DNA from: Pagrus major
Lineage: Eukaryota > Chordata > Actinopteri > Spariformes > Sparidae
Reading direction: 5' to 3'
DNA length: 64,000 nucleotides
NCBI RefSeq assembly: GCF_040436345.1
Contig: NC_133221.1
Span: 20,519,165-20,583,164, forward strand
Positions within the stretch are counted from its first letter, which is position 1; each line of letters opens with the position of its first letter. Position numbers and translations under genes: made by a program. The notes beneath the pieces are model-generated. The model had not been told where the DNA came from, ran no database searches, and saw nothing but the letters and a program-made list of their open reading frames with translations. Positions 22,913-36,130 of this stretch are shown here, piece after piece.

Positions 22913-24585
22913 GTTAGGACAAAAAATAACAATTGATTTAACAAAAGATCCATAAAACCAAAAGATTAGAAGAAAAATCAGAAAAAATGAAGATACTTTT
23001 GTATTTTTTCCTGCTTCCCTAGCCTGGTAATCATCTCATGATCCCACAGATTCATCTCATGGGACCCTTTGGCTGCCTCGACCACTATTACTGTAATTAA
23101 ACACGCTGGGAGCTGAAGGCGGTGGTAGTGCTGCCCTCCACCTGTAGGGGCTGCTGTGGTGTCAGTGTACTTACTGTATGAAGCCAGTGGTCCGTAACAG
23201 AGAGACAGGAGGCTTGCTGATGGTACAGTAGTGGCAGCACTCATTATACAGAAAATTAAAAAAAAATTAAAATGGAGGAAAAAAAGCTCACAAACAGCTG
23301 GTTATCTTGGCCCAACTGAAGACTCAAAGATTCATTGACATGGGGAGTGAGGTTGATTTGAAAATTGTCCCCCTCATATACGCGTGGGCTGTCAGGTTTT
23401 AAGGTCAATAAGAAGAGGTGTACAAGAGGGGATTTTTTTCTCTTTCCTCTGCATTAGCATCGTGAAAGACACTCCTCCATTCCTTTTTCACACATGCAAA
23501 CTTTGAAGACGGATTTGAGACTTTTCTGTGACAAGGTGGTTGCTTATTACACAGATAAAGAATAGTAAACAGAGAGTACAATAAATAATTGATGCCTAAT
23601 AAGTTGAGGGAGAGCGCGCCAGGGCTCCCTTTCTTTTTTATTTTCGGGCCAAGAATAGAGAAAGCCTCCTGAGTTGTTTATTTCCTCCATCCTTTCTTTC
23701 TTTTCATGTCCTTCTCATTTTACGAGCCATGAGTCAACACAGCACACGTAAATGATATTTTGACACAGAGAGCCATGAATAATGCATTTGAATTTACTTT
23801 TATGCCAGAGTTAGACCCCTCTCAGCACCCTTTCTCTCCCTACCCATCTCTCCTTTCTCCCCTCCCGGTTCCCCCCCTTCTTTCAGTCCCCACCCCCCGT
23901 TTCGTCTTTACCCCACCCTCCTCTTTTTTCCTCTTCCTCTCTTCACTATTCATCCTCATCAGAGCTCAACCTCATTTCTCCTCTCCTCGCCCCTCCCTCC
24001 TCCTCTCCTCCTACACCTCCATCAGACAGCAGAGAGGAAACAGGGCAGGATCAGACTCAAGCTTTCAGAACTAAATATCTACTGTATCGCTGTTTATTAT
24101 CCAGGTCTTGCTCAGGTGGCTGCTCACTGACGCATTTGCATAATCATGAGATAGGAATTGGGACACAGGGCGAGATATTTATTTTTTTGTGCAAAAGTTG
24201 AGTTTAAAGATCGAGTTCCTTTTTGTTTCTTACTGAACAAATAAAAAAACACAACGCTTTTGTTTTCTGTTTCACACCAAAGATTTATTTCTTCCAAATC
24301 TTGTGAACAAATTTGTGAGCACTTCTCCGACTCCATCCACCTGACAGGTGTGGCCCCTCAACATGACAGCAGCATGATTATTGCACAGGTGTCTCAGGCT
24401 GGTCACAATTAAAGGCCACTCTAAAATGTTTTATCACACGACAGAGTGACACACGTCGCAAGTTTCAAGGGAGCCTACATGTTACGCTGACTGCATGTCC
24501 ACCAGAGGTTTGAGATGTTACTTATAGTTTCATTCCAGCGCATCCTTAAAGGCCAATGATGAAAGCAGCTTATTACAGCCGTTAT
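22913..24585. other. Intergenic with strong pyrimidine tract
   Basis: No gene is supported. About 23818-24030 is almost pure C/T on the plus strand and forms a 104-codon frame only because of its composition. The remainder is AT-rich. Confidence 0.5.
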
Positions 24586-24587
24586 TT

Positions 24588-25300
24588 ATGTTTATTGTTA
24601 CGCAGCGACCTCTAGTGGCTGTAGTTATTACGACGGCACAAAAAAGGAAGTCAGGTGTCATAATATGTAGAGCAGCAGTGTGCATAAAGAGGAGGTTGGG
24701 TCAAACCACAGTACTTTCACCCAGGAGACCACTGTTCATGTCCCGTGTGAAGCTAAAGAGTTTTATTTAGTAATGTAGGTACATGTAACTCACATCACGT
24801 ACATAACGTATATATTTTTTAGTTAATTAACTTAAAGCAACAAAATGGAACTGCTTGGAGAAAGATAGCTGATTGTTGAGTCTTTTAATCCAAACCACCA
24901 ATCTTCTCCTTAAGCAAACTGTTTTGCTGCCTTATCCAACCAAACTGCAACCTTACGACGAAGGTACGGTGCGGTTATTGGTGGTGCGCTGAATCTTGAT
25001 TCAAGTAATTTTTAGTCAGACTTCCAAAGCACTGTGTCAGCACTGGAAAAAGGTCTGGATGCACCAATTCCCATTCTGGTAGAGGATGGAATAAAAAGCT
25101 CTGGCTTGTTTGCATGACATTAACCAATCAGAATTGTCTTGGGCGGCGTTCAGCTCAGGATGGAGCAACGGTGCCCCTCAACAGAGTATCGGAGGAAACT
25201 TGGTTTGCACTTGGAGAGGTGTGCCCTGGAAAAAGAAAAGGCAACAGTGCTGGCTTGTTTATGTTCGGGCTGTTAGCCAACAGTTTAGTGTTAGAGTAAC
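24588..25300. repeat. Composite of percomorph interspersed-repeat fragments
   Basis: Several phrases match repeats I recognise from percomorph genomes: 'cagcgacctctagtggctgt' (24604 onward), 'caaccaaactgcaaccttac' (about 24938) and 'accaatcagaattgtcttgg' followed by 'gcggcg' (25121-25148), leading into 'ggagcaacggtgcccct'. They probably represent pieces of one or two non-autonomous elements. No termini are clear enough to set exact borders. Confidence 0.5.
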
Positions 25301-26998
25301 TTGGTAGTTTTGGCATGTAGGTTAATAACTTGTAGGTTGTTTCATGTAGCATTGGGTTTTTGAAAACAGATAGTGGAAGGAACAGGGGAATAGGTGCCTG
25401 CTTTATCCCAACAGTCTGCATCCTGTAATTTTGAGAGTCACGGGCAATCAACCTATTCAGTCGTTTAGGTATGAGGATGTGTTGTTTCACTTGTGTAGTG
25501 TACTCTGGGTCGATGGTCTGAAAAGGTACATAAAGTTAAAAAAAAAGAAAAAAAGGATCAATTAAAACAGATGATTGGTTTAACCTCGATTTAAAGGACA
25601 AGATGTTGAGAGTGACATTTTCTAATCAGCTTTTTCAAAAAGCAGGTAATCCCTTTACAAATGTCCCTCTACACTACCTAATAAAGGCCTCTGAGGTCAG
25701 CGAGGCTCTGATGAAGCCAACGGCATGCATTGATTCAGTGTCTAAATTAATCATCCATAACTTGATCTGTTCCGATAAAGTCATCAGCGGCCGGCATACT
25801 GCGTGATCAGCAGCAATCACTCTTCCCCTGCCACGTCGCTGACGTTTAGCCCGGGGGCCCACAAAAATAAACAAACACAGCGGTGTTTTAAAAGCAAATT
25901 CAAAACTTTTGTTCTGCTGCTTAAGAGCTCACTGGTAGTCATGACAACGGAAGTGAGGATGGGAGACATCGTCATCATCTCCATCATCGTCATCAGGGGT
26001 TTTCCAAGCTAGGATACACGTTACCTACTATAGTCATGTATTGTTTTCCAGAAGGTCCTCAGACAAAATGATACAGCTTGATTTTTTTACTTTCTGGGAT
26101 ATCCTGTAACTACACAATGTGGAAATCACCCCACTGACAGTATTTCTCATCATCTGTTATAGTTTTTTGTCCCTTTATCATTTGTTTTGTTAACCCACAC
26201 AGTCTTGTTGCATGATGTTGCAACTTTGCTGTTTTAAATATAAACAGCATTACTCATTTTGAGCAGGACTCTCTAAGAAACATCCTGATTGCAGAGACTA
26301 TCCAGGTAAAATAAAGGCTACATTTGTATAAAGGCTACAAGTGTCAGTGTGACACATACTGCAAAACAAATCTCTGCAGAAGCCACTCCAGATAAAACCC
26401 TATCATACAATACGTATCGACGTGCAAGTCTTTGACATTAAAAAGTTTGGGAACCCCTTATCCAGGCCATAATCCAGATGGAGATACCAGTCGCCGGCTG
26501 CAGCCTCCTGTAATCTACTTACTTTACACTTCTGAGTAATACAGTCCTCATCCCTCTGGTGTGAAATCCCTCTGCTGAGAAGTGGCTTCCAAGGAAAAGC
26601 AGGGATGAATAATCTGCATCGTCCTCATCGGCCACAGAGTGGTTCTTCATTCATAATTTAACGCACCCCTCCCCACCACCAACCCCCAACCCCCACCCCC
26701 CCCACCCCATTACATTTGATGAAAGCCACTGACCTGAAAATACAGAGGGAATGAGCTCCTTCAAGTATGGCGTTAACATTGTCTGTGCCGGTCCTGTGCA
26801 TGTTGCCAGCAAACATCAATAAATGAGTCCGGCGACAACACTGGGATCTGATGTCGTTCCTGTTCGTCCACATGGGAATATGACACTGAGCAGGTTTCCA
26901 CACAGATGTCTTATATTTGAAAGAGGCACCTCGAGTATAATGCGTGTTTAATAATGCGATTTAAAGCATAGCTGGATGTTTCGCTGCAAGATACACAG
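25301..26998. other. Intergenic, nothing recognised
   Basis: There is no supported coding sequence. A C-rich low-complexity stretch is at 26665-26707. Confidence 0.45.
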
Positions 26999-27301
26999 TT
27001 AAAGGTGCAATATGTAAGAATTTTAGTTCGAAACATCAACAACATTGTGTTGCAGTGATATCGTCTGAAGTTAGCATGCTAGGTAGCTAGCCCCTGGCTG
27101 TTTTGTTCTGATAGCAAACAACACCAACATAGAGTTGGGCAGTCAGCCAATAGTAGCACTAGCTGCACTGCTAACTGAGCTAACTAGCTAACGGCAGCTA
27201 AAGTTGGCAGCAGTTGGTGGTTTCTTTGGAGATAATCTGCCCCGTATTTGTTTATAGTATGAATTCAACAGTTGGCCAATTCTTACATATTGCATCTTTA
27301 A
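26999..27301. mobile_element. TTAA-flanked MITE (piggyBac type), complete
   Basis: The element is bounded by TTAA on both sides (26999-27002 and 27298-27301). The left terminus is AGGTGCAATATGTAAGAATT and the right terminus, inverted, is AGATGCAATATGTAAGAATT, with one mismatch in 20. The size is 303 bp with no coding capacity. TTAA target duplication is the signature of piggyBac transposases. The inner part carries repeated 'tagctagc' and 'gctaac' phrases. Confidence 0.88.
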
Positions 27302-28714
27302 CTACATAATGTTAAACTCCAGGATGATCAAATGTTTTAATAATCCAGTCATCTCAAACTGAACACCACATAAGGGGCTTTTTTGGAAGTAAGAGGACAT
27401 CAAAGAGTATTTTTTACATCATCATACATTGACACAGTGCAGTGTGCATGTGTGCAGGCAGTATTGGAAGGTCTAATGTATTAAATGCATTTCTCTGCGG
27501 CTTTTCTTTCCCATGCTTTGACCCAGAAACTGCATTTTCCCCAGTGGTGTTTGAAAAGTGCAAAGATACACAGTTTGCAGTTACATTTATTTAGATTGTG
27601 CATATGTGTGTGTGTTTGTGTGTTTGTGCATGTGTGTGAGAACATATTAATGGTCTGCTTCCTTCTGGCCACACATTTTCCAGATCTCAAACCTCTTTTA
27701 GCAGCCATCCCTTTGTTGGATTGCATTGTGTCGAACAATGGAAAAAGCTTAGCCCGCAATAACAAGTAAACAATAAATTAGCGCATCCTCCTTTTCCCAC
27801 AATACACCGCCTTGTACTCACAACACAAGAATAGCTCCATTTAAATGGGTATTAGATGAACTTTAAAGATTTTATTTTAGCTGGAATCAGTTAATGTTAT
27901 ATAACCAGTTTTTTGGCCGACACAAGTTTGATGCTCTCTCTTTTCTTTTCTTGTAAAACATGACCAGTGTTCACATTAAATATATAGGCTGTTTAATCGC
28001 AGCTAAATGCATTAGTCATCGTGTTGGCCCGAGGCAAGGACTGTGTTCACAGCGCATCATTTGCTGTGATATCTAAAGCTACCATATCCCTTTAAGCTAG
28101 TTTCACTGAGTGTATTTCTTGTTGCAGTTAAGTGCATATTTAACCGACTCTCTAGTTTCCCCTGCATAGTTATTCATATCAAGCTTTTCAGAGATAAGCC
28201 CGTCTCAGAGCACAGTTTAAGAACTTCCACCCCCCACTCCAAAAAAAAAGTGGAACAAAAAGAGGAAGCTCCAGCGTTGTCAACACTGTACCCCTCCTGT
28301 ATCAGCATGAAAATCAGGGTGTATTGAGAACCTCAGTGTGACTTCAACGCACCACATGAGTCATCTGGGATTATGAGTCATATTCAGTACAACAAGAGCC
28401 CCAGCTTCACCACACACCTACAGACAAGGAAACTTTTCACAGACTGAAGTTACCACCTCAGCATGCCTGCGACTGTCGACTGAGCAAAAACTGGGACAAT
28501 CGTTTTTTTCTTTTTTCTATCTTTTTTTTTTTTCTGCAGCCCAAATGTTCAACAGATGTGATTGGATCAAGTTTGAACTGACTTTAGAGGAGTAAACAAT
28601 CTCCACGGTGGTGAGGAAATGGTGGCTGACGCGAAGCCTTTGACCTTTCAAACGTTGCAGTGCTTTTAAAATTTCATACAGTGGTTCTGCCTTACTGCGT
28701 TTAAAACTGCTCCG
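27302..28714. other. Intergenic, nothing recognised
   Basis: This is AT-rich DNA with a short TG tract near 27604-27636. Two opposite 94-codon frames at 27481-27769 overlap each other across that tract and show no family signature. Confidence 0.45.

Positions 28715-28786
<72 letters not shown>
28715..28786. repeat. (TAGA)n microsatellite
   Basis: There are about 18 nearly perfect TAGA units. The minus-strand translation gives a meaningless repeating Leu-Ser-Ile-Tyr frame. Confidence 0.97.
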
Positions 28787-30415
28787 GTAGTTGCATTGCA
28801 TGCAGAATCACAAATGCACAAACACGCCAATGTAAACATGCAGGAACAAAGGCCCTCAACTCCGACTTAATTAAGTAAACTCCATCTGAAGTTGCAAACT
28901 CTCTTTGAAATAGATGCATCTGTGCCATTATAGGGAAATAATTGTGGCCACTTTCATCCCCCGCGCAATTAGTCTCTCTTCTGTGAAGTCGTCAGTCACA
29001 TAAAGGACAAGAGCAGACAGAACCTTTGTCACTTTAATCATTCCTCTGTTTTTTTTTCTTTCCCTCCACGCTGGAATGGAACGAGTTCTCTACAGTTGAA
29101 TGTCAACAACTCAACGTGTCCTTCAGGCCTATTTCACATCATTAGTGCTCTTCTTTGAGTTGATACTGTGACACCACCAACCTGTGCTGTATGTTGAGGG
29201 GCATTAGTAGCACTTTGTACTATGTTTGTTATTTACAACACAGATCTTGAGACAGCAGTCACATTGCAACACAAGCTGCTTCAAGACCAATGTGTAGTAT
29301 GAAATTATGCCACAGCCGACAGACGGACACTTTATATGAAGTCAATATCTCAGTACAGTACGCAGAATGACAGCTTGTGATACGATCGTAGAGGTGCGCA
29401 GAATGTAATTATAGTTAAAGACATGAGTCATCACACGACCGGTGAAGTTTTTAAAAAAATCAGCTTTTAGTAATGTATGTATTTATTCATGAAAGTAGCA
29501 CAAGCATGCATCCTAACACAGAGAGAGACTTCTGGGGAAGAGTAACACCTCAGTTTTTTGTGTTTTTTGCTGCAGTCGTATAGAAAATTACAAACATGCT
29601 CAGATAAACAATCGATTATGAAGTACTTTGATGTAATATGTTTATTCACAGGGTTGGGTAGTAATGGATTATTTATTGATTTTTCTTTTTATGAATTTGA
29701 TTATTATCTGTCCAGATTATATTTGAAAAAAAAATGTAATTCGATTATAGTTAAATTGTCACAGATCACTTGATTAAATATAATATATTTAATGTATAAA
29801 TGTAGTATTCATTTTGATTGTGTTACTAAAATATGGCAATTTTAAATTATAAAAAACTTTTTCCATGATAGGTAAATGCTCTTTTATCTCATGAGAAGCA
29901 CTTTGTTTCAAATATAAGAGAAACAATTAATTCACCAAGGAACTTTGTTAGACAGTTACATGTTTCTTTAAGAATAATAGTATCACCAATGAGCAAACAG
30001 ACAAATGAGAAGTGTTTTACTGTTTTTGTGAGTGTAATGTGAGTTGACTCACTGTAAATACTGAATATGCCAAATGCCTTTTATTGGCATTGAAAATGGT
30101 TTGTTTTTGTTTTTTAAAATATTTTGAAAGAGAGAAATTATTATTTTTGAGACTAAACTTTTTCAGGTTGCATCTATTTGTTTTCGATTATTAGGTAAAA
30201 TAGTTTTAGTGTTGTTTTTCAAGTAATCCAAAACTAATACAAATGCGTTCAGATTACTTAGATTGTTACATTTTCTTTGTAATCCAATATATCATGATAC
30301 ACATATAAACAACTGCCATGTCATTTGTATTTATAAAACTGACTACATTTCAAAGTAATCTGACCCAAAGCTGTTTATTCAGTGATACTGTGGCTTTGTG
30401 TTTGTGTTTTGTTAC

Positions 30416-30417
<2 letters not shown>
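28787..30417. other. Intergenic, AT-rich
   Basis: I see no gene, RNA gene or recognised repeat. The stretch at about 29650-30300 is strongly AT-rich. Confidence 0.45.

Positions 30418-30482
<65 letters not shown>
30418..30482. repeat. (CA)n microsatellite
   Basis: A perfect run of about 32 CA units is typical of fish genomes and likely polymorphic in length. Confidence 0.97.
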
Positions 30483-30484
<2 letters not shown>

Positions 30485-32660
30485 TTTTGTGTTTGGTTTC
30501 ATAAGTTTATTTTTCTTTCTTTTAATCATGAGTGTGACTGACGGTGTCTCAAGCATCTATTCCAGAGGGGCTTTTAGAATCAAATCTACATATCCATGAA
30601 GGTAATAATAGTAATACAACAGTCACATTTATTCAAATTTAAATGCATCTTATATATAATTTTAATTTGTATCACATGAAGGAGATGTAACCTTCTTTTC
30701 ATTGTGCAACCCAATGTTGTATAATGACAAATAAATGACCCTGACCTTAGTATCTTGGAATAATCTCTTTGTATAATATCAAGTTTTGCTTTTAATACGT
30801 GGAAACATTATGCTGATAATACCTCGCAGTGCTTTCACTTGTAAAGGACTATTTATATATTGACATATCGCTGCCTTACTGTAAGTAAAACATCTGAATT
30901 CTGACTTTTCGCTCTTTTGTTCTGCCACTAATCACAGATAAAAGTGAATTATTGTCTTGTTGTGGAGCAGTTAATCTCTGGTGCACGCAGTCACTCTCCG
31001 TGGCACCGCGGTGAAGCCAAGTGAACCAAAGCTACAGTTTGAACACCCCCACCCCTCCTCCCCTCCGCAGCACCTCCCAATAAAACTGATCTGCTCTGGC
31101 ATGTATTGTTTTGGAAAATAAATCAGTCGACTCTTTCCACTTCATGCACTCATGACATCATTTGTTTCCCCTCTTAACTCAATTATTGTCACTTAGTTCA
31201 TCTGTACGGCAACAATGACCTGTAGCTAAAGTATACAGGGCCCTTCCCACTCTCTGAAGCATGACAGAAAGGACTAGGAAACGGTTACGCCTTGAGCCTG
31301 TAAGTTTGTCAAAGTTAAATACAAGAGAGCATATTATACGCCTTATTTTTCTGTCGCCCAATCCTCTTTTTCCCGCCTCGAAAATAAGCTTCAAGGTAAT
31401 TGTGTCATTGTGTCATAAGGCACAAGAAAAAATGGTAATCCATTAAATTGTATTCCGTGTTCTCTGTTGCTTTTGTTGTACAGAGCGACACCACAGGATT
31501 TTGGAAAGGTGAATTATGAATAATTGCCTTTGATCCAAAAAGCCTGACGAGTAATAACATTTAATGCTATAGCTGATCAATGAAACCGAGGCTCCATGTT
31601 TTTCATGTTCGATGAGACAGTTTGTCAGAAGGAGGCGGCTCGTTTATTATCATATTCACAAAGAGATATTGTGATCTGCACCGGCGATAGTGTCACAAAG
31701 TTGTTAAGTTGACTTTCGCTTACTTTACTTTAGTCTAACCTTCAACCTTTGCTGCCTGATGGGCTCATCAGTGGCTGAAAGTTGGCTGCAAAAAAAGTCA
31801 TCCTGGTGAATAATTTAGCATTAAACATGAGAGGGGACAGATGTTATTGAACACACGTTCGAAAGGGTCTTTGTTGTGTCAATTAGTTGATTAAGTATCA
31901 TCTACTCCCCTGTTGCTGCCGGAAACCTGATCTGTTTTTAAACGGATTCATATTACAGGGGCAGTGGAGAGCAGGAGAAAGAGGACATTTTCAATTACAC
32001 GTCAGCATATTTGACTGACCGTCAGCCACCATTTGATCAGGCTTTTACTTTAATTGCTTGCATTTCATTAAGTGTAATCATTTATGGTGGAATTTAATCA
32101 GCGGGGATGCAGAGACACACTGTGTGGAGGCAAACAGCAGAATACGCTCAATGAAAGCAGGAGTGGTTCGAGACAGTCTCATCATCAGGGTTAATTTAAA
32201 TCTAAAATTAAAAATATGTCGGTGTTTAATTAGGTTCATACCACTTAACTCCTGATTTGTAACATGTGGGTCAAAGCCATACGCTCAGTAAGTGGACAAA
32301 CAACTGTGTAATAAACACTTGTCAGCACCAAATTACTGAATGAAAAAAATCTTTAGTTATTAACAATGAAAACTTACCCGCTGGAAATGAGCAACATGCT
32401 CCTCACCTCTAACATTTTAAAGGCTTAAAAAGACTCTTGAAATACTTTCAGAGAACTGGAAGCCTTTGTTTTAAATACTATTTCTGCCCACACAAAATAC
32501 TTTTCTTCCTACACAGAATCTCTAGGATGCCTACTGCGGATGTGATCATTTGCAGAAAAAGAGGAAAACAGCAGCGAAACACAAAGACACAAAGAAGACA
32601 GAGAGCAGGAAAGAGAGAAAGAGTCAAACACAGAATGAAAAATGGACTGAGGCACCAAAA
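30483..32660. other. Intergenic; possible conserved non-coding DNA at 31490-32270
   Basis: There is no supported gene. The part at 31490-32270 is free of recognised repeats and rich in homeobox-like TAAT/ATTA cores in mixed-composition DNA, as seen in vertebrate developmental enhancers. This is a weak, compositional argument only. Confidence 0.25.
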
Positions 32661-32666
32661 ATCTTT

Positions 32667-33005
32667 TACTTGAAGGTCGAGTGTGTAGGATTTAGGATGA
32701 TCTATTGGAAGAAATTAAACATAATATCCATAATGATGTTGTTGTGTATAATTACCTAAAACTATAAGACACACTGTGTTTTCATTACCTCAGAATGAGC
32801 CTTTTATATGTACAGAGGGAGTGGCTCCTCATCCACGAAGTCTGCCAGGCTGCTACAGTAGCCCAGAATGGACAAATTAAACACTAGCCCAGAGTGGGCT
32901 TTTTGCTTTTTCCCGTTGTTAGCAGCCACCATAGAGGAGGGTGAGGAGAGGGGTTCTTACTGCAGCCTCACTGTTAAATCCACTACATCAGACACGCTGG
33001 ACCAA
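32667..33005. mobile_element. Percomorph MITE ('gtgtgtaggattt' family)
   Basis: The left part, 'ggtcgagtgtgtaggattta' followed by 'ggatgatctattgg', and the internal blocks 'cagaatgagccttttatatg' and 'ctacagtagcccagaatgga' match an abundant percomorph element as I recall it. The right end, 'cagacacgctggacc', is the degraded inverse of the left terminus. No coding capacity. Confidence 0.7.
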
Positions 33006-33013
33006 AATTTTAC

Positions 33014-33401
33014 TTAAAGGTCCCATATTATGCTCAATTTCAGTTTTCATTTGATCTGGGTGTCTGCTAGATAAATGTTAATATGCTTTAATGTTCAAAA
33101 AACACATTGTTTTTCTCACAGTCCATCTCTGCAGCACCTCTATTCACCCTCTGTCGTTTAAAACTCAGTCTGCTCTGCTTGGTAAGCTCTCACAAGCCTG
33201 AGTCTGTACCGCCTATCAGCTCTGCCAATAATTTGGGCAGTGACTGTTTAGTTGTGACATCACAAAATTACAGAAGACCTGCTGGCTCATTTAAAGGCAA
33301 AGCTTCTGAATACGGGTCATGGGGCATAAGTCATGGAAATCTCACATTTCCTTCAATATGGGACAGAAGTATTACCAGCACACTGAGCTAATATCAGCAA
33401 C
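33014..33401. mobile_element. TTAA MITE ('aggtcccatattatg' family), right end degraded
   Basis: TTAA at 33014-33017 is followed by AGGTCCCATATTATGCTC. Internal blocks such as 'ttcaaaaaacacattg', 'ctctgcagcacc' and 'gacatcacaaaattacagaa' resemble the elements at 35605-36080 and 38961-39467. The expected right terminus is only partly recognisable ('aatatgggaca', about 33356). Confidence 0.55.
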
Positions 33402-33750
33402 TTAAAGGGAAACCAATTGTACACATTAAAGTGTGTTTACAGGTTTTGGGGAGTACTATTGCACATGTGAAAAGAGTAGCATAAAGCCTTTTGTGGCTCC
33501 AGAGGAAGCTGAATGCCATCTGATAAAAATTGCCCCCAGTGATATCACTCAGCGGCTAAGTTGCATTGTGGGTAATGTAGGCGCCAGGTTGTGAAAAGGA
33601 AGAAAAATGGGTGGCATAAAAACAGCTTTATGTCTGGTTCTGCTGTATCGATTTTGATCATTAACTGTCCATAATAAGTAAACAGTGTTATTGTTCCTCC
33701 TCGTAACCTGGTGCCTACATTACCCACAATGCACTGTTGGGTAGTTTAAT
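33402..33750. mobile_element. Truncated copy of the fold-back TTAA element
   Basis: It starts with TTAAAGGG (33402) and shares with the 14983-15469 element the blocks 'tttacaggttttggggagta', 'gttgcattgtgggtaatgta' and 'tacccacaatgcac', including the inverted arrangement of the last two. The spacer is in opposite orientation relative to the other copy, as expected for a palindromic element. The outer part of the right arm is missing. Confidence 0.65.
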
Positions 33751-33989
33751 CTTTTCAGGTATAATGTGTAGCATTTCCACATTTAAACGTCTAAAAATTA
33801 ACTAGACCAATTGTGGTTGTTTGATAATGAACACAACTGCCATGGACCCACACCACTTCAAGCCCTTGTTTTCATTGATTTGGATGAGAGACCCCTCGTG
33901 GCAAAATGACATCCTATGTGTTTAACAATTAATCTTTTTTTTAGATGAAAAGTCTGTCTGAAATTTAACCCGTAACTAAAGCTCTTAAA

Positions 33990-34125
33990 TAAATGTAGAG
34001 GAGGAAAAAGTATAGTTTTTCCTCCTTGAGATGTAGAGGTGTAGAAGTGGCATTAAATGGAAATACTGAAGTAAAGCACATCAAACTAAGTACAGTACTT
34101 GTACTCAGTTACACTGCACCACTGT
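33990..34125. mobile_element. Fragment of CAGTGGTGG-type element
   Basis: This is only the right portion. It carries 'ctaagtacagtacttgtact' and ends 'ttacactgcaccactg', matching the right ends of the 17256 and 18041 elements. The left part is not recognisable. Confidence 0.45.
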
Positions 34126-34869
34126 GAGACACAGACAAGAAGCACTGAGCCGAGCCTTATGATGAGTGCCTCGGCCCAGCAGGAAGTCTTCATCCTCCTA
34201 AATATTTAGCAAGCACCTGATTCTCAGCTGATAGCCCAGACCTGGCCATATTAGGTCAGGAACATCACAAGACCTGCTCCTCCACCACCACCACCTGCCA
34301 AAAGGACACACATCAACAGCTTGTCTCTTTCTCTGTCAGATTCTCTGCTTCACCTGCGAGCAGGAAATCATTTTGCAGAGAGCCAGATTATCCCTGCAGC
34401 TGATGGAAGATATGTCACCTGTGGATTTGTAAAAATCTTTGGTTTGCTGATCAAAAAGGTTTTTTTAATTTTTTTATCCAGAATATGAGTACAGATAATA
34501 ACTGTTGTGGAGAATTTCTGTCTATCAGCGAAGCAGGGGAAAGCACTCAGACTTAATTACTCTCACACTACAATTAATAAAGCTGGTTTTGTTTTGAAAA
34601 TAGCAGATGGAAAAGGTAGTGATGTCAAATAACAAATGAATGAAGAGTTGGGTCACCCAAATTACATAAAAACTTTATTTGCCTTGGTTTTGAGATAGTC
34701 CTTATAAACCCTGTTGAGTGTGTCTTCTGTGGATCATCTAAAGTAACTGGGACACTGTGTCTGGAAAGGCACATCGCTGTTGAATTTTTAAAATGTAAAG
34801 TTTTCAATGCTTTAAAAATCCATTCACCTCCATTGTACTGGAGTGAAGGCAAAAGTCTCAGACACTGAA

Positions 34870-36130
34870 CTTCTAACCCTGAGTGATCTGCTTGCCTCCA
34901 TCAATGGGCAAATCCCCTCATTTTCCATCTAGTGCCACCATGAGGTTGACACTTATAAGTTTGTGTGAGGTGTTTTTTCGGTACTATTGTCCAGATTAAT
35001 TAAATGTAATAAACTTTGCAGTGTCCTCAGCATTTCATATAGCGGCATCATCAGGTCAAACTTTCAATCTGTCAGTGATAAAATATCTGCAAAACAAATG
35101 ACAGTTCCATCATCTTCAGGTTTGCTGTTTGTTTTGTGTTAATTAGCTAATGTTAGCATGCTGACAAGCAAAACTAAGATGGTGAAAATGGTGCACTTTA
35201 AACCCGCTGACATGAGTGAGTTAGCATTGTCATTCAAAAAAATCTCTATGCGAGATATTTAGAAACTGAAATATTTTGAAAACTACAGGATTAATTTCAG
35301 TGAATTTTGTACAAATGTTGGTGTTCATGGTCTTCGGAGGATGAATCCTAAAGACAATAGTGATCCCCTGACTGTTCCTCTAGCATCACCATGAGGTGAC
35401 ACTTGTGATTTTGAGTGAAGTGACTTAGCATTTTGCAATTAGCTATTGAGTCACATTCATGTCCACTTCAGGATGAATTGTGATGACTTTGTTTTTGGAA
35501 GTTCCTTTAAGTTTTCATACAGTGCCATCATCTGGTCAAAATATACATTTTTCTGACATGAAATAAATGGTTGGCAATTCCATCACTCTCAGCTGTACTC
35601 CATGAGTTGGTTCATAATCTTATTTTACATGCTTTAATGCTTAAAAAACACATCAGTTTTTCATACTGCCCATTGCTGCAGCACTGTATTCCCCCTCTGT
35701 CTGAACACTCTGTTTTAGCTCCTGTCTCTTTAATGCCCGCCTCCGGAATACCCAGTCTGCTCTGATTGGTCAGCTCACACATGACTGAGCCAGCACCATG
35801 AACAACAACAGAGCAGCTGTGCTAAATCAATTTATATGTGCCAAACTAGCCACTTGGCATATGCAAATGTTTGGCGTGGTTATATAGTGTGATGTCACAG
35901 AATTTAAGGCGGGACTACTGACGAGGCATTTCAGGAGCAGTGTTTTCTGTGGGAGAGTGGAGCTTCTATTCGTGGGGACTTTGACCTATTTAACTTTCAA
36001 GATCTTTTACATGCAGCAAGAACTTATATAAACACTGAAGGAAAGGAAAAATACGAAAAAGCATAATAGGTCTCCTTTAACATGAGTGTGTTAGCTCGTT
36101 AGCATGCCCATTAGCGTATAGCTCAAAGGA
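34870..36130. repeat. Ancient 'TTAGCATG' dispersed repeat, interrupted by a MITE
   Basis: Blocks such as 'agtgccaccatgaggttgac', 'catcatcaggtcaaac', 'gctaatgttagcatgctgac' and 'aactaagatggtgaaaatgg' belong to a very common percomorph repeat. A second partial copy follows at about 35335-35600 ('gatcccctgactgttcctct'). Sequence of the same character resumes at 36081-36130 ('gttagctcgttagcatgccc') after an inserted element. Confidence 0.6.
35605..36080 (-). mobile_element. TTAA MITE, inverted relative to the 38961 copy
   Basis: The right end reads AGGTCTCCTTTAA, with TTAA at 36077-36080. Compared in inverted orientation, the body matches 38961-39467 block for block, for example 'cagctgtgctaaatcaattt' here against 'aaattaatttagcacagctg' there. 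The left terminus is lost or degraded. It sits inside the older dispersed repeat. Confidence 0.7.

Noticed and set aside
23760..24074. 104-codon Pro/Ser/Leu-rich frame
   Set aside because: It is produced by a C/T-only tract; no signal, domain or splice context.
30318..30599. 93-codon plus-strand frame with Thr-His repeats
   Set aside because: It is a translation of the CA microsatellite.
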